Shown: positions 1 through 5,832 of the stretch, in pieces | Layout of the letters: each line of letters opens with the position of its first letter | How positions within the stretch are numbered: position 1 is the stretch's first letter | NCBI GenBank assembly: GCA_015655035.1 | Contig: JAATFS010000512.1 | Span: forward strand, 1-6,978 | DNA length: 6,978 nucleotides | Reading direction: 5' to 3' | DNA from: Lysobacterales bacterium | Lineage (GTDB): Bacteria > Pseudomonadota > Gammaproteobacteria > Xanthomonadales > Xanthomonadaceae | Notes under the pieces: model-generated | The model's input: the letters and a program-made list of their open reading frames with translations, nothing else | What the model was told of the DNA's origin: nothing | The model's database searches: none | Program-made: the position numbers and the translations under genes

Positions 1-733
1 CAGACAGCTCCAGCACGGTGTCCGGGTCGGGCGTCCAGCCCACCGCGACGTCGCTGTTCCACTTGCGCCAACGCGATGGCACGCGCGTGCCCTGCCCGTC
101 GCGGTAATCGTCCGACTCGGAACGGTTGCCATTGGCGCGCACGTAGCCGAGCGCGTTGCCGGCGGTCACGTCCAGCACCTGGTCGTTGCGGTTGCGCGAG
201 CCGACCAGTGCGCTGGCGCTGCCTTGCAGCGTGGGCGCATCGAAATGCGGCGTGTCGCGTTCGAAGCGCACCGTGCCGGCCGAGGCGCCCGGCCCCCAGC
301 GCACCGTCTGCGGGCCTTTGACGATGGTCAGCCGGTCATAGCTTTCCGGCGCGATATAGGACAACGGGTTGTCCATGCGCGCCGGGCAGGCACCGATCAG
401 TACGCCGTCGTTGCTGAGCACGTTCAAGCGCGAACCGAACATTCCGCGCAGCACCGGATCACCGTTGGTGCCGCCGTTTCGGATCGCGGCAAAGCCAGGT
501 ACGGTCTTGAGGTAGTCGGCGCCATCGCTGGCCGGCACCGGTTGCCGGGGTAGTTTGGGATCGGTGGTCCAGGTCAGCGGCGAGGATGGCTTGCTGGCAG
601 TCACCACCAGCGCATCGAGAATGGGCGCATCCTGCGCGCGCTCGGCGGCAAGGGCCACCAGGGAAACCGGCAGCAGCAAAGCGCCGCACGGCAACGTCGC
701 CAGCAGCGCTGGCGAACGGAGGGAAACAGGCAT
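1..733 (-). CDS. oprC: TonB-dependent copper receptor, OprC type (partial, N-terminal 244 residues)
   Basis: Outer-membrane receptor expected to move copper across the outer membrane using TonB energy. Only the N-terminal third is present; the gene leaves the window at base 1. Reading from ATG 733, residues 1-30 form a signal peptide with a hydrophobic core ending in ALAA. A TonB-box-like stretch (DALVVTA) lies at about 40-46. The plug domain covers about 60-165, with LRGMFGSR, YIAPESYDRLTIVKGPQT and GPGASAGTVRFER. The plug holds C116-x3-M120 (GACPARMDNP), matching the CxxxM half of the copper site described for Pseudomonas OprC. The partner HxM half would lie beyond the window. The start is supported by AGGAG at 741-745 with a 7-base spacer. 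It lies 68 bp downstream of a DUF2946 gene on the same strand, so the two are probably co-transcribed. The family is clear; copper specificity rests on the motif and neighbour. Confidence 0.92.
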   Translation of the reverse strand, partial: MPVSLRSPALLATLPCGALLLPVSLVALAAERAQDAPILDALVVTASKPSSPLTWTTDPKLPRQPVPASDGADYLKTVPGFAAIRNGGTNGDPVLRGMFGSRLNVLSNDGVLIGACPARMDNPLSYIAPESYDRLTIVKGPQTVRWGPGASAGTVRFERDTPHFDAPTLQGSASALVGSRNRNDQVLDVTAGNALGYVRANGNRSESDDYRDGQGTRVPSRWRKWNSDVAVGWTPDPDTVLELS

Positions 734-740
734 TGGATAA

Positions 741-745
741 CTCCT
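741..745 (-). promoter_or_regulatory. Ribosome binding site of the copper receptor gene
   Basis: AGGAG on the minus strand, 7 bases before ATG 733. It is one of the clearest Shine-Dalgarno sequences in the window and fixes the start of the receptor, giving a complete signal peptide. Confidence 0.8.
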
Positions 746-801
746 AGAACACGAGCAAGCGCGGCGCATCGAGGCACCGCAGGGCTATCGACCGTCGTGT
801 A

Positions 802-1245
802 TCAGGCAACCAATGGCGGGCCGCGCGCGGAATGGGCCGGCCAGCGCGACGGCAACAACACGGCCCACGTCAGGCACGGCCGCGGCACCGCCGCATGCAG
901 CAATGGCCACAACAGCAACACCGCCACCAGCCACGGCAGCAATCGCGCGGCCAGTACGCAATAGTCGCAGGCGTATTCGTGGGTCGCATGTGCGCCGATC
1001 CGTGAATCGTCGCCGGACATTGAAGGTCCGGCAGCATGTCCAGCCATGCCGGCATGCAGCGCGTGCTCGGCCGACGACGCATCCGGCTGCTCGGCCGGGC
1101 TCAGGCTGCCCGTGCTGCACATCGGCTGATCGAGCGGCGGCAACGCCTGCAGCGCGCGACTGAGCAACGGCGCGACCAGCATCAGCAGCACCGCCAGCAG
1201 CGCGAGCCGATGCATCGTGGTCAAAAAGGGCCGGGAGCGGATCAC
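802..1245 (-). CDS. DUF2946 family protein, small His/Met/Cys-containing membrane-associated protein
   Basis: A 147-residue protein of unknown function resembling DUF2946 proteins, often found next to copper receptors. A hydrophobic segment at about 12-29 could be a signal anchor or signal peptide. A linker at about 42-96 is rich in possible metal ligands: M42, C43, H61, H64, M67, H70, M76, H86, H89 and a CDYC pair (C93, C96). A second hydrophobic segment spans about 98-120. The C-terminus ends in ARGPP, which I recall as typical of the family. The longest reading starts at GTG 1245; an in-frame ATG at 1215 (residue 11) is equally possible, and neither has a clear Shine-Dalgarno sequence. It lies just upstream of the copper receptor on the same strand, so an envelope copper role is inferred from composition and context, not known. 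The opposite strand also has open frames here, but they show no recognisable protein. Confidence 0.8.
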   Translation of the reverse strand: MIRSRPFLTTMHRLALLAVLLMLVAPLLSRALQALPPLDQPMCSTGSLSPAEQPDASSAEHALHAGMAGHAAGPSMSGDDSRIGAHATHEYACDYCVLAARLLPWLVAVLLLWPLLHAAVPRPCLTWAVLLPSRWPAHSARGPPLVA

Positions 1246-1280
1246 CCCGCAATTCTAGCCCCCGCAGCCGCCCCACCGCC

Positions 1281-1301
1281 GCTGCGACAGACGGTCGCAG
1301 C
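1281..1301. repeat. Perfect 8-bp inverted repeat upstream of the DUF2946-copper receptor unit
   Basis: GCTGCGAC and GTCGCAGC, separated by 5 bases (AGACG), form a perfect dyad. It lies 36 bp before the GTG start of the DUF2946 gene and about 70 bp after the cysB stop. Its position suits an operator for the copper unit or an RNA hairpin at the end of the cysB transcript. There is no T-run beyond it in the cysB direction, which weakens the terminator reading. A further GCGAC occurs at 1309-1313. Confidence 0.45.
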
Positions 1302-1335
1302 TCAAAAAGCGACAGGGGCAGAGCATCCGCTTCCT

Positions 1336-1355
1336 TTCTCCCGCCTGCGGGAGAA
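1336..1355. repeat. Short hairpin, REP-like dispersed repeat or cysB 3' stem-loop
   Basis: TTCTCCCGC and GCGGGAGAA form a perfect 9-bp stem around CT (more realistically an 8-bp stem with a 4-base loop). It lies 18 bp beyond the cysB stop codon. From memory, closely similar hairpins (ctcccgc..gcgggag) are scattered between genes in Xanthomonadaceae, so this is probably one copy of a REP-like element that also protects or ends the cysB mRNA. No T-run follows on either strand, so intrinsic termination is uncertain. Confidence 0.6.
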
Positions 1356-1373
1356 GGTAACAGGGCTACGCAA

Positions 1374-2357
1374 TCAGCTGGTGATTGTCTGGGTCAACGA
1401 TTCCCAGGTGGGCGGCAGCGGCCAGTTCGGCTCCTGGTTGCCATCCAGTACTCGCCGCAGATCGCGCTTGTCGATCTGCGGAGCCAACACGTGCACCAGT
1501 TCCAGAGCGTAATCGCGCAATACCCGATCACGCGGCAACACCGCCCAGGCAATGCACTCGGCGATCGGCTTGGGCGCCGGCCATGCGCGCAGATCGGTGT
1601 CGTTGGCGCTGAGCGCCATTTCCGCCACCACGCCTACGCCAAGACCGGTACGCACATAGGTCTTGATCAGGTCGGCATCCAGCGCGGTCAGCGCGATGGT
1701 CGGGGTCAACCCGACCTGCGCGAACGCACGCTGCAACGAGGAACCCGGACGATTGGAGGATTCGTAGCTGATCAGCGGATGGGCCGACAGCGCTTGCATG
1801 TCCGGCACCAGATTGCCGCGATCCAAGGCATGGCCACGCGGCACGATCACCAGCCGGCGCCAGCGGTATAGCGGCACCGCGATGCCGGCACTGGGCTCGC
1901 CGCCTGCCGTGCTCACTACCGCGATGTCGGCATCGCCCTGGCTCAGCAGGTCCAGCGCGTCGCTTTCCGCCGCCTGCTGCAGATGCACGCTTACCTGCGG
2001 ATAGGCATGCTTGATCTGCGCGACCGCCGGGGGCAGCACGAAGCGGGCCTGGGTGTGAGTGGTGGTCAGGGTCAGCTGGCCCTGGCTCTCGCGACGCTGG
2101 TTGGCCGCGTAAGTGCGGATGTTGTTGGCTTCGGACAGCACGCCGCGTGCACGCTCGATCACCTCCACCCCGGCCGGGGTCACCGATTCCAGGCTGCGCC
2201 CCTTGCGCACGAACAGCAGGAAGCCGAGTTCGTCCTCCAGCTGTTTGAGCTGCTTGGACAAGCCGGGCTGGGTGGCGTGTACGCGTGCGGCAGCCAAGGT
2301 GATGTTCAGCTCAGCGTCGGCAATGGCGACCAGATAGCGGAGTTGGGTGAGCGTCAT
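1374..2357 (-). CDS. cysB: CysB, LysR-type regulator of sulfur assimilation and cysteine biosynthesis
   Basis: A 327-residue LysR-type regulator, close to the length of E. coli CysB (324). The family binds promoters of sulfate uptake, sulfite reduction and cysteine genes. It activates them when the inducer N-acetylserine signals sulfur need; sulfide and thiosulfate oppose this. Residues 1-60 hold the winged helix-turn-helix (MTLTQLRYLVAIADAELN, then ATQPGLSKQLKQLEDELG). The effector domain has the CysB signature TTTHTQAR at 98-105, including T100, T102 and Q103, which bind sulfate in the Klebsiella CysB structure. The strongly conserved DADLIKTYVRTGLGVGV follows. These separate CysB from generic LysR proteins. 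The frame is open to 2474, but ATG 2357 gives the conserved N-terminus; the Shine-Dalgarno there is weak. It diverges from cysG, as expected for an autoregulated LysR gene. Cbl is a less likely alternative, given the linkage to cysG and cysK. Confidence 0.93.
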   Translation of the reverse strand: MTLTQLRYLVAIADAELNITLAAARVHATQPGLSKQLKQLEDELGFLLFVRKGRSLESVTPAGVEVIERARGVLSEANNIRTYAANQRRESQGQLTLTTTHTQARFVLPPAVAQIKHAYPQVSVHLQQAAESDALDLLSQGDADIAVVSTAGGEPSAGIAVPLYRWRRLVIVPRGHALDRGNLVPDMQALSAHPLISYESSNRPGSSLQRAFAQVGLTPTIALTALDADLIKTYVRTGLGVGVVAEMALSANDTDLRAWPAPKPIAECIAWAVLPRDRVLRDYALELVHVLAPQIDKRDLRRVLDGNQEPNWPLPPTWESLTQTITS

Positions 2358-2430
2358 CGGAATCCGGGGGAAATGGTGAAGGCGCACAACGATCGGTGCG
2401 GCGGGGCTTGACTGTAGAGGACTTCGCCAC

Positions 2431-2495
2431 CCGATCTTATAACCGAAAGCTATTTCTAGGGAGTATGAAGTCATTTCCGACCGCTATAAGCCCGG
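2431..2495. promoter_or_regulatory. Divergent cysB/cysG control region with LysR-type dyad and paired TATAAG boxes
   Basis: The 177 bp between the two start codons contain a symmetrical arrangement. TATAAG reads on the plus strand at 2485-2490 (towards cysG) and on the minus strand at 2441-2436 (towards cysB). Flanking bases extend the symmetry: 2431-2445 matches the reverse complement of 2481-2495 at 11 of 15 positions. Both boxes resemble -10 hexamers, but neither has a recognisable -35 at 16-18 bp, as expected for activator-dependent promoters. Inside it, ATAACCGAAAGCTAT at 2439-2453 fits a LysR box (T-N11-A, ATA-N9-TAT). CysB binding and autoregulation are inferred from this and from family behaviour. 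Predicted transcript starts are near 2497 (cysG) and 2429 (cysB). Confidence 0.5.
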
Positions 2496-2534
2496 CTGTA
2501 CGGTCACTGGCCTTCCTCCGCCATACCGTTGCTT

Positions 2535-3992
2535 GTGACCGCCTTGTTCCCCCTGTTTGCCGACTTGCGCGACCGCGCCGTCCTGGTGGTCGGTGGAGGC
2601 GCGGTGGCCGAGCGCAAGACCGAAGCCCTGCTCCACGCCGGTGCGCGTCCAGTGGTGGGAGCGCCACAGTTGTCCGCCGCCTTGCAGGACTGGGCCGAGG
2701 CCGGCCGCATCCGCTGGCTACCCGGCCAGTTCCGCGAAGCCTGGCTCGATGAGCAGGTCTGGCTGGTCATCGCCGCTACCGACGACCGCCAGGTCAACCA
2801 GGCCATCGCCAGCGCGGCCGAAGCCCGCCGGCTGTTGGTGAACGTGGTCGACGACGCCCAGCTGTCCAGCTTCCAGGTGCCAGCGGTGGTGGATCGCGGA
2901 CCGTTGCAGATCGCCATTTCCAGTGGCGGCGCCGCGCCGATGGTGGCCCGTCACCTGCGGCGCCAGCTGGAAACCACCCTGGACGATGCCTGGGGCAGCC
3001 TGACCGAGTTGTTCGGCCGCCATCGCCAGCGCATCCGCGAGCGCTTTCCCGATACCGGCACGCGCCGCCGCTTCTTCGAGGCGCAGTTGGCCGGCCCGCT
3101 GCTGCGGCTGTTGCGCCAGCATCAGCACGCCGAGGCCGAGGCGCAGTTGGACATCGCGCTGGAGCAGGCCAAGGCGCCCGGTCCGACCGGTTCAGTCGCC
3201 CTGGTCGGCGGCGGTCCGGGCGACCCGGGCCTGCTCACGCTCAATGCACTGCGGGCACTCAACGAGGCCGATGTCATCCTGTACGACCGCCTGGTCAGTG
3301 ACGCGGTGCTGCGTCTGGCACGGCGCGATGCCGAGCGCATCGAGGTCGGCAAATCCGCGCAAGGCCACAGCACCCGCCAGGAGCACATCCACGCGCTGAT
3401 GCTGGAGCATGCGCGGGCCGGTCGCCGCGTGGTGCGGCTGAAGGGTGGCGACCCGTTCGTATTCGGGCGCGGTGGTGAAGAACTCGAATTCCTGCACGAC
3501 CATGGCATCGCCTTCGAAGTAGTGCCCGGCATTACCGCCGCCGTGGCCTGCGCCGCCTATGCCGGGATCCCGCTTACCCATCGCGACCATGCGCAGTCAC
3601 TGCGGCTGGTCACGGCGCACTGCAAGGACTCGCTGGACACCCTGGATTGGCAGGTGCTGGCGCAGCAACGACAGACCGTGGCGTTCTACATGGGCGTCGC
3701 CGGGCTGGAGACGATCCAGCAACGCCTGCTGCAAGCCGGACGCGCCGGCAGCACGCCGTTCGCACTGGTGGAGAACGGCTCGCGGCCGGAACAGCGCATC
3801 GTCACCGGCACCCTGGCCGAGTTGAGCGCTACTGCGCGTCACCACCAGGTGCACACGCCCGCGCTATTGATCCTCGGCGAAGTCACTGCCCTGGCCGAAC
3901 GCCTGCACTGGTTCGGGGCCCCGCCGCAGGTCGGATGCACCCCCCTACCTTCCACCAAGATCGCCGCGCGCACCCTCGCGCACGCCGCCTGA
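2535..3992 (+). CDS. cysG: CysG, trifunctional siroheme synthase
   Basis: A 485-residue fusion enzyme turning uroporphyrinogen III into siroheme, the cofactor of sulfite (and assimilatory nitrite) reductase. The N-terminal half (about 1-210) is the precorrin-2 dehydrogenase/ferrochelatase. It has an NAD-binding loop VVGGGAVAERK at 18-28, the NVVDD aspartate D106 (equivalent to catalytic D104 of the enterobacterial enzyme) and SSGG with S130 (S128 equivalent). The C-terminal half (about 218-465) is the SAM-dependent uroporphyrinogen methyltransferase: VGGGPGDPGLLTL, DRLVSD with D251, K273, VVRLKGGDPFVFGRGGEE, VPGITAA, and FYMG with M386. All three activities should be intact. GTG 2535 gives MTALFPLFADLRDR, which aligns with the E. 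coli start; TTG 2529 is the only longer option, and neither has a good Shine-Dalgarno sequence. It is the first gene of a probable cysG-cysK operon divergent from cysB. Confidence 0.95.
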   Translation: MTALFPLFADLRDRAVLVVGGGAVAERKTEALLHAGARPVVGAPQLSAALQDWAEAGRIRWLPGQFREAWLDEQVWLVIAATDDRQVNQAIASAAEARRLLVNVVDDAQLSSFQVPAVVDRGPLQIAISSGGAAPMVARHLRRQLETTLDDAWGSLTELFGRHRQRIRERFPDTGTRRRFFEAQLAGPLLRLLRQHQHAEAEAQLDIALEQAKAPGPTGSVALVGGGPGDPGLLTLNALRALNEADVILYDRLVSDAVLRLARRDAERIEVGKSAQGHSTRQEHIHALMLEHARAGRRVVRLKGGDPFVFGRGGEELEFLHDHGIAFEVVPGITAAVACAAYAGIPLTHRDHAQSLRLVTAHCKDSLDTLDWQVLAQQRQTVAFYMGVAGLETIQQRLLQAGRAGSTPFALVENGSRPEQRIVTGTLAELSATARHHQVHTPALLILGEVTALAERLHWFGAPPQVGCTPLPSTKIAARTLAHAA

Positions 3993-4014
3993 CCGAACTA
4001 CGGAGACACACCCC

Positions 4015-4974
4015 ATGGCTTTGTATGACAGCATCCTCGACACCATCGGCCGAACCCCGGTGGTGAAGCTCAACCGCATCGCCCCCGAACACGTCACGGT
4101 CTATGCCAAGGTCGAATCGTTCAACCCGGGCGGCTCGGTCAAGGACCGCCTGGCGCTGGCGATCATCCTGGACGCCGAGCAGCGCGGCCTGCTCAAGCCC
4201 GGCGATACGATCGTGGAGGCCACGTCCGGCAACACCGGCGTGGCGCTGGCGCTGGTCGCCGCCGCGCGCGGCTACAAGTTCGTCGCCACGATGGTGGAGA
4301 CGTTCTCGGTCGAGCGCCGCAAGCTGATGCGCGCCTATGGCGCCAAGGTCATCCTCACCCCGGCCGCCGAACGCGGCAGCGGCATGGTGCGCAAGGCCAA
4401 GGAACTGGCCGACAAGCATGGCTGGTTCCTGGCCAGCCAGTTCGCCAATCCAGCCAATCCGGCCTATCACCGCAACACCACCGCCGCCGAGATCCTGCGC
4501 GATTTCGCCGGCCACCGCCTGGACTACTTCGTCAGCGGCTGGGGCACCGGCGGTACCCTGACCGGCGTCGGCCAGGTGCTCAAGGTGGCACGCCCGGAAA
4601 CCCGGATCATCGCCACCGAGCCGGCCGGCGCTGCGTTGCTCAAGGGCGACGAATGGAAGCCGCACAAGATCCAGGGCTGGACCCCGGACTTCGTGCCCGA
4701 AGTCCTCGACCGCGAGGTCTACGACGAGCTGTTCAGCATCGCCGATGATCGCGCGATCGAGGTCTCGCGCCGCCTGGCGGCCGAAGAAGGCCTGTTCGTC
4801 GGCATCTCCGCCGGTGCCACCGTGGCCACCGCGCTCGATGTGGCGCAAAAAGCCGATCCCGGTTCGGTGATCCTGGCGGTATTGCCGGATACCGGCGAGC
4901 GCTACTTCTCCACCCCGCTGTTCGCCGACATCAACGAAGGCTCCGACGACGAGTGGCTGGCAAGCCTGGGGTAA
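4015..4974 (+). CDS. cysK: CysK-type cysteine synthase (O-acetylserine sulfhydrylase)
   Basis: A 319-residue cytosolic PLP enzyme making cysteine from O-acetylserine and sulfide. The PLP lysine is K43 in NPGGSVKDR. The substrate loop TSGNTG follows at about 69-74, the phosphate-binding loop GTGGTLTG near 176-183, and the pyridine-nitrogen serine region in GISAGAT. Near the C-terminus is PDTGERYFST. Length and the HKIQG element favour CysK over CysM. However, the stretch after HKIQG reads GWTPDF rather than the usual GIGAGF, and the conserved QQF is SQF here, so it is a divergent subgroup. GGAG at 4002-4005, 9 bases before the ATG, supports the start. It begins 22 bp after cysG, implying one transcript, and a strong hairpin follows its stop. 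Cystathionine beta-synthase-like activity is conceivable, but the sulfur-assimilation context makes sulfhydrylase the best call. Confidence 0.93.
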   Translation: MALYDSILDTIGRTPVVKLNRIAPEHVTVYAKVESFNPGGSVKDRLALAIILDAEQRGLLKPGDTIVEATSGNTGVALALVAAARGYKFVATMVETFSVERRKLMRAYGAKVILTPAAERGSGMVRKAKELADKHGWFLASQFANPANPAYHRNTTAAEILRDFAGHRLDYFVSGWGTGGTLTGVGQVLKVARPETRIIATEPAGAALLKGDEWKPHKIQGWTPDFVPEVLDREVYDELFSIADDRAIEVSRRLAAEEGLFVGISAGATVATALDVAQKADPGSVILAVLPDTGERYFSTPLFADINEGSDDEWLASLG

Positions 4975-4995
4975 GCCCGGCTCTGCACCTGCGTA

Positions 4996-5024
4996 GACAA
5001 AGGGCCGCGCTGCGGCCCTTTGTC
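4996..5024 (+). terminator. Hairpin terminator after cysK
   Basis: Perfect 13-bp stem with a 3-base loop: GACAAAGGGCCGC, loop GCT, GCGGCCCTTTGTC. It starts 22 bp after the cysK stop codon. No long T-run follows, only TTTGTCGTT at and after the stem, but the GC core and position make it the likely end of the cysG-cysK transcript and separate it from the macro-domain gene. Confidence 0.75.
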
Positions 5025-5038
5025 GTTGCGGCAGTCGA

Positions 5039-5055
5039 CGCGGCGCTTCGCCGCG
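5039..5055. repeat. Small GC hairpin in the cysK-macro gene spacer
   Basis: CGCGGCG and CGCCGCG form a perfect 7-bp stem with a CTT loop, 14 bp after the cysK terminator. The surrounding spacer (5025-5204) has no recognisable gene. It must hold the promoter of the macro-domain gene, but I could not identify convincing -35/-10 boxes. The hairpin might be part of a dispersed GC-rich repeat; this is a guess. Confidence 0.35.
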
Positions 5056-5204
5056 ATCGGCGCTACCGGAAGGCCGGCGGCGCAATCTTTCGCACGGCCT
5101 GAGATCCTATCCCGCTATGGTGTTGATGGGCCCGAGGGTGCCGGTCGCAGCCGACCGCACCGAGCATGCCCGCCCATTGGACACGGATACGGGAAGATCA
5201 ACGG

Positions 5205-5738
5205 ATGACCATCGAAGTCTGGCAAGGCGACATCACCGAACTAACGGTGGACGTGATCGTCAATGCCGCCAACGAGTCACTGCTCGGCGGCGGCGGCGTG
5301 GATGGCGCAATCCACCGCGCCGCTGGCCCGCAATTGCTCGAGGAATGCCGGCGCTTGCCCGAAATCCGTCCCGGCGTGCGCTGCCCCACCGGCGAGGTGC
5401 GCGCGACGGCGGCCTATGCGCTCAGGGCCGGCCACGTGTTCCACAGCGTCGGCCCGGTATGGCGCGGCGGCGGCAACAACGAAGAAGTACTGCTGGCCAA
5501 CTGTTACTGGCAGTCGCTGAAACTGGCCGAACGGATGCAACTGCACTCGATTGCATTCCCGGCGATCAGCTGCGGCGTCTACGGCTATCCGCTGCAGCAG
5601 GCCGCGCGCGTTGCGGTAGCCGAAGCAAGTGCGTGGCAACGCACGCACGCCATCCCCAAGCGCATCATCCTGGTGGCCTATAGCGACGCCAGCTGCAAAG
5701 CCTATCAACGGGCGTTGCAGAACAGCCGTCCGGCATAG
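5205..5738 (+). CDS. ymdB: Macro-domain protein, O-acetyl-ADP-ribose deacetylase (YmdB/MacroD type)
   Basis: A 177-residue single macro domain, the same length as E. coli YmdB. The family hydrolyses O-acetyl-ADP-ribose and removes mono-ADP-ribose from acidic residues; YmdB also influences RNase III and biofilm formation in E. coli. The N-terminus QGDITELTVDVIVNAANESLL leads into GGGGVDGAIHRAAG. This supplies N23 and D33, equivalent to the catalytic N25 and D35 of YmdB. CPTGEV (60-65), HSVGPVWRGG (80-89) and FPAISCGVYGYP (118-129, with Y126) complete the ADP-ribose pocket, so it should be active. ATG 5205 is preferred because GGAAG at 5192-5196 lies 8 bases upstream; an in-frame ATG at 5166 adds 13 unconserved residues and lacks a ribosome site. 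Terminators on both sides suggest a single-gene transcript. A link to cysteine metabolism is not evident. Confidence 0.95.
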   Translation: MTIEVWQGDITELTVDVIVNAANESLLGGGGVDGAIHRAAGPQLLEECRRLPEIRPGVRCPTGEVRATAAYALRAGHVFHSVGPVWRGGGNNEEVLLANCYWQSLKLAERMQLHSIAFPAISCGVYGYPLQQAARVAVAEASAWQRTHAIPKRIILVAYSDASCKAYQRALQNSRPA

Positions 5739-5782
5739 CCGCAGTCTGGAGTGGCCTGCGCGGCCCGGCACGATGGGCACAG

Positions 5783-5811
5783 AAAAAACGCCGGCAGTGC
5801 CGGCGTTTTTT
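5783..5811. terminator. Bidirectional intrinsic terminator between the macro gene and the aldolase gene
   Basis: Six A, CGCCGGC, loop AGT, GCCGGCG, six T: a perfect inverted repeat. It has a 7-bp GC stem extended by A-T pairs and a T-run on each strand. It lies 44 bp after the macro-domain stop (plus) and 21 bp after the aldolase stop (minus), so it can end both convergent transcripts. Confidence 0.92.
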
Positions 5812-5832
5812 CGGTTTACGCGAAGCGAGGGC

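Noticed and set aside
813..1163. Plus-strand open frames of more than 100 codons opposite the DUF2946 gene
   Set aside because: They are low-complexity Ala/Arg/Pro/Thr-rich translations typical of high-GC shadows, with no recognisable domain. The minus-strand frame has hydrophobic segments, a CDYC pair and a family-like C-terminus.
1252..1257. TAGAAT on the minus strand as a -10 box for the DUF2946 gene
   Set aside because: It lies only 6 bases before the GTG start and has no -35 partner at 16-18 bp. It would need a leaderless mRNA or use of ATG 1215, which cannot be decided here.
1983..2411. Plus-strand open frame opposite the 5' half of cysB
   Set aside because: It overlaps the conserved CysB DNA-binding domain in antisense and its translation resembles no known protein.
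2358..2474. N-terminal extension of CysB to 2474
   Set aside because: CysB proteins begin at the equivalent of MTLTQLRY (ATG 2357). The extension would translate the divergent promoter region.
3883..5085. A 400-codon minus-strand open frame opposite cysK
   Set aside because: It is antisense to a highly conserved cysK, shows no known domain, and runs through the cysK terminator hairpin. It is a codon-bias shadow.
5117..5683. Plus-strand frame overlapping the macro-domain gene in another phase
   Set aside because: It is an Arg-rich translation with no domain. The macro-domain frame is highly conserved over its whole length.
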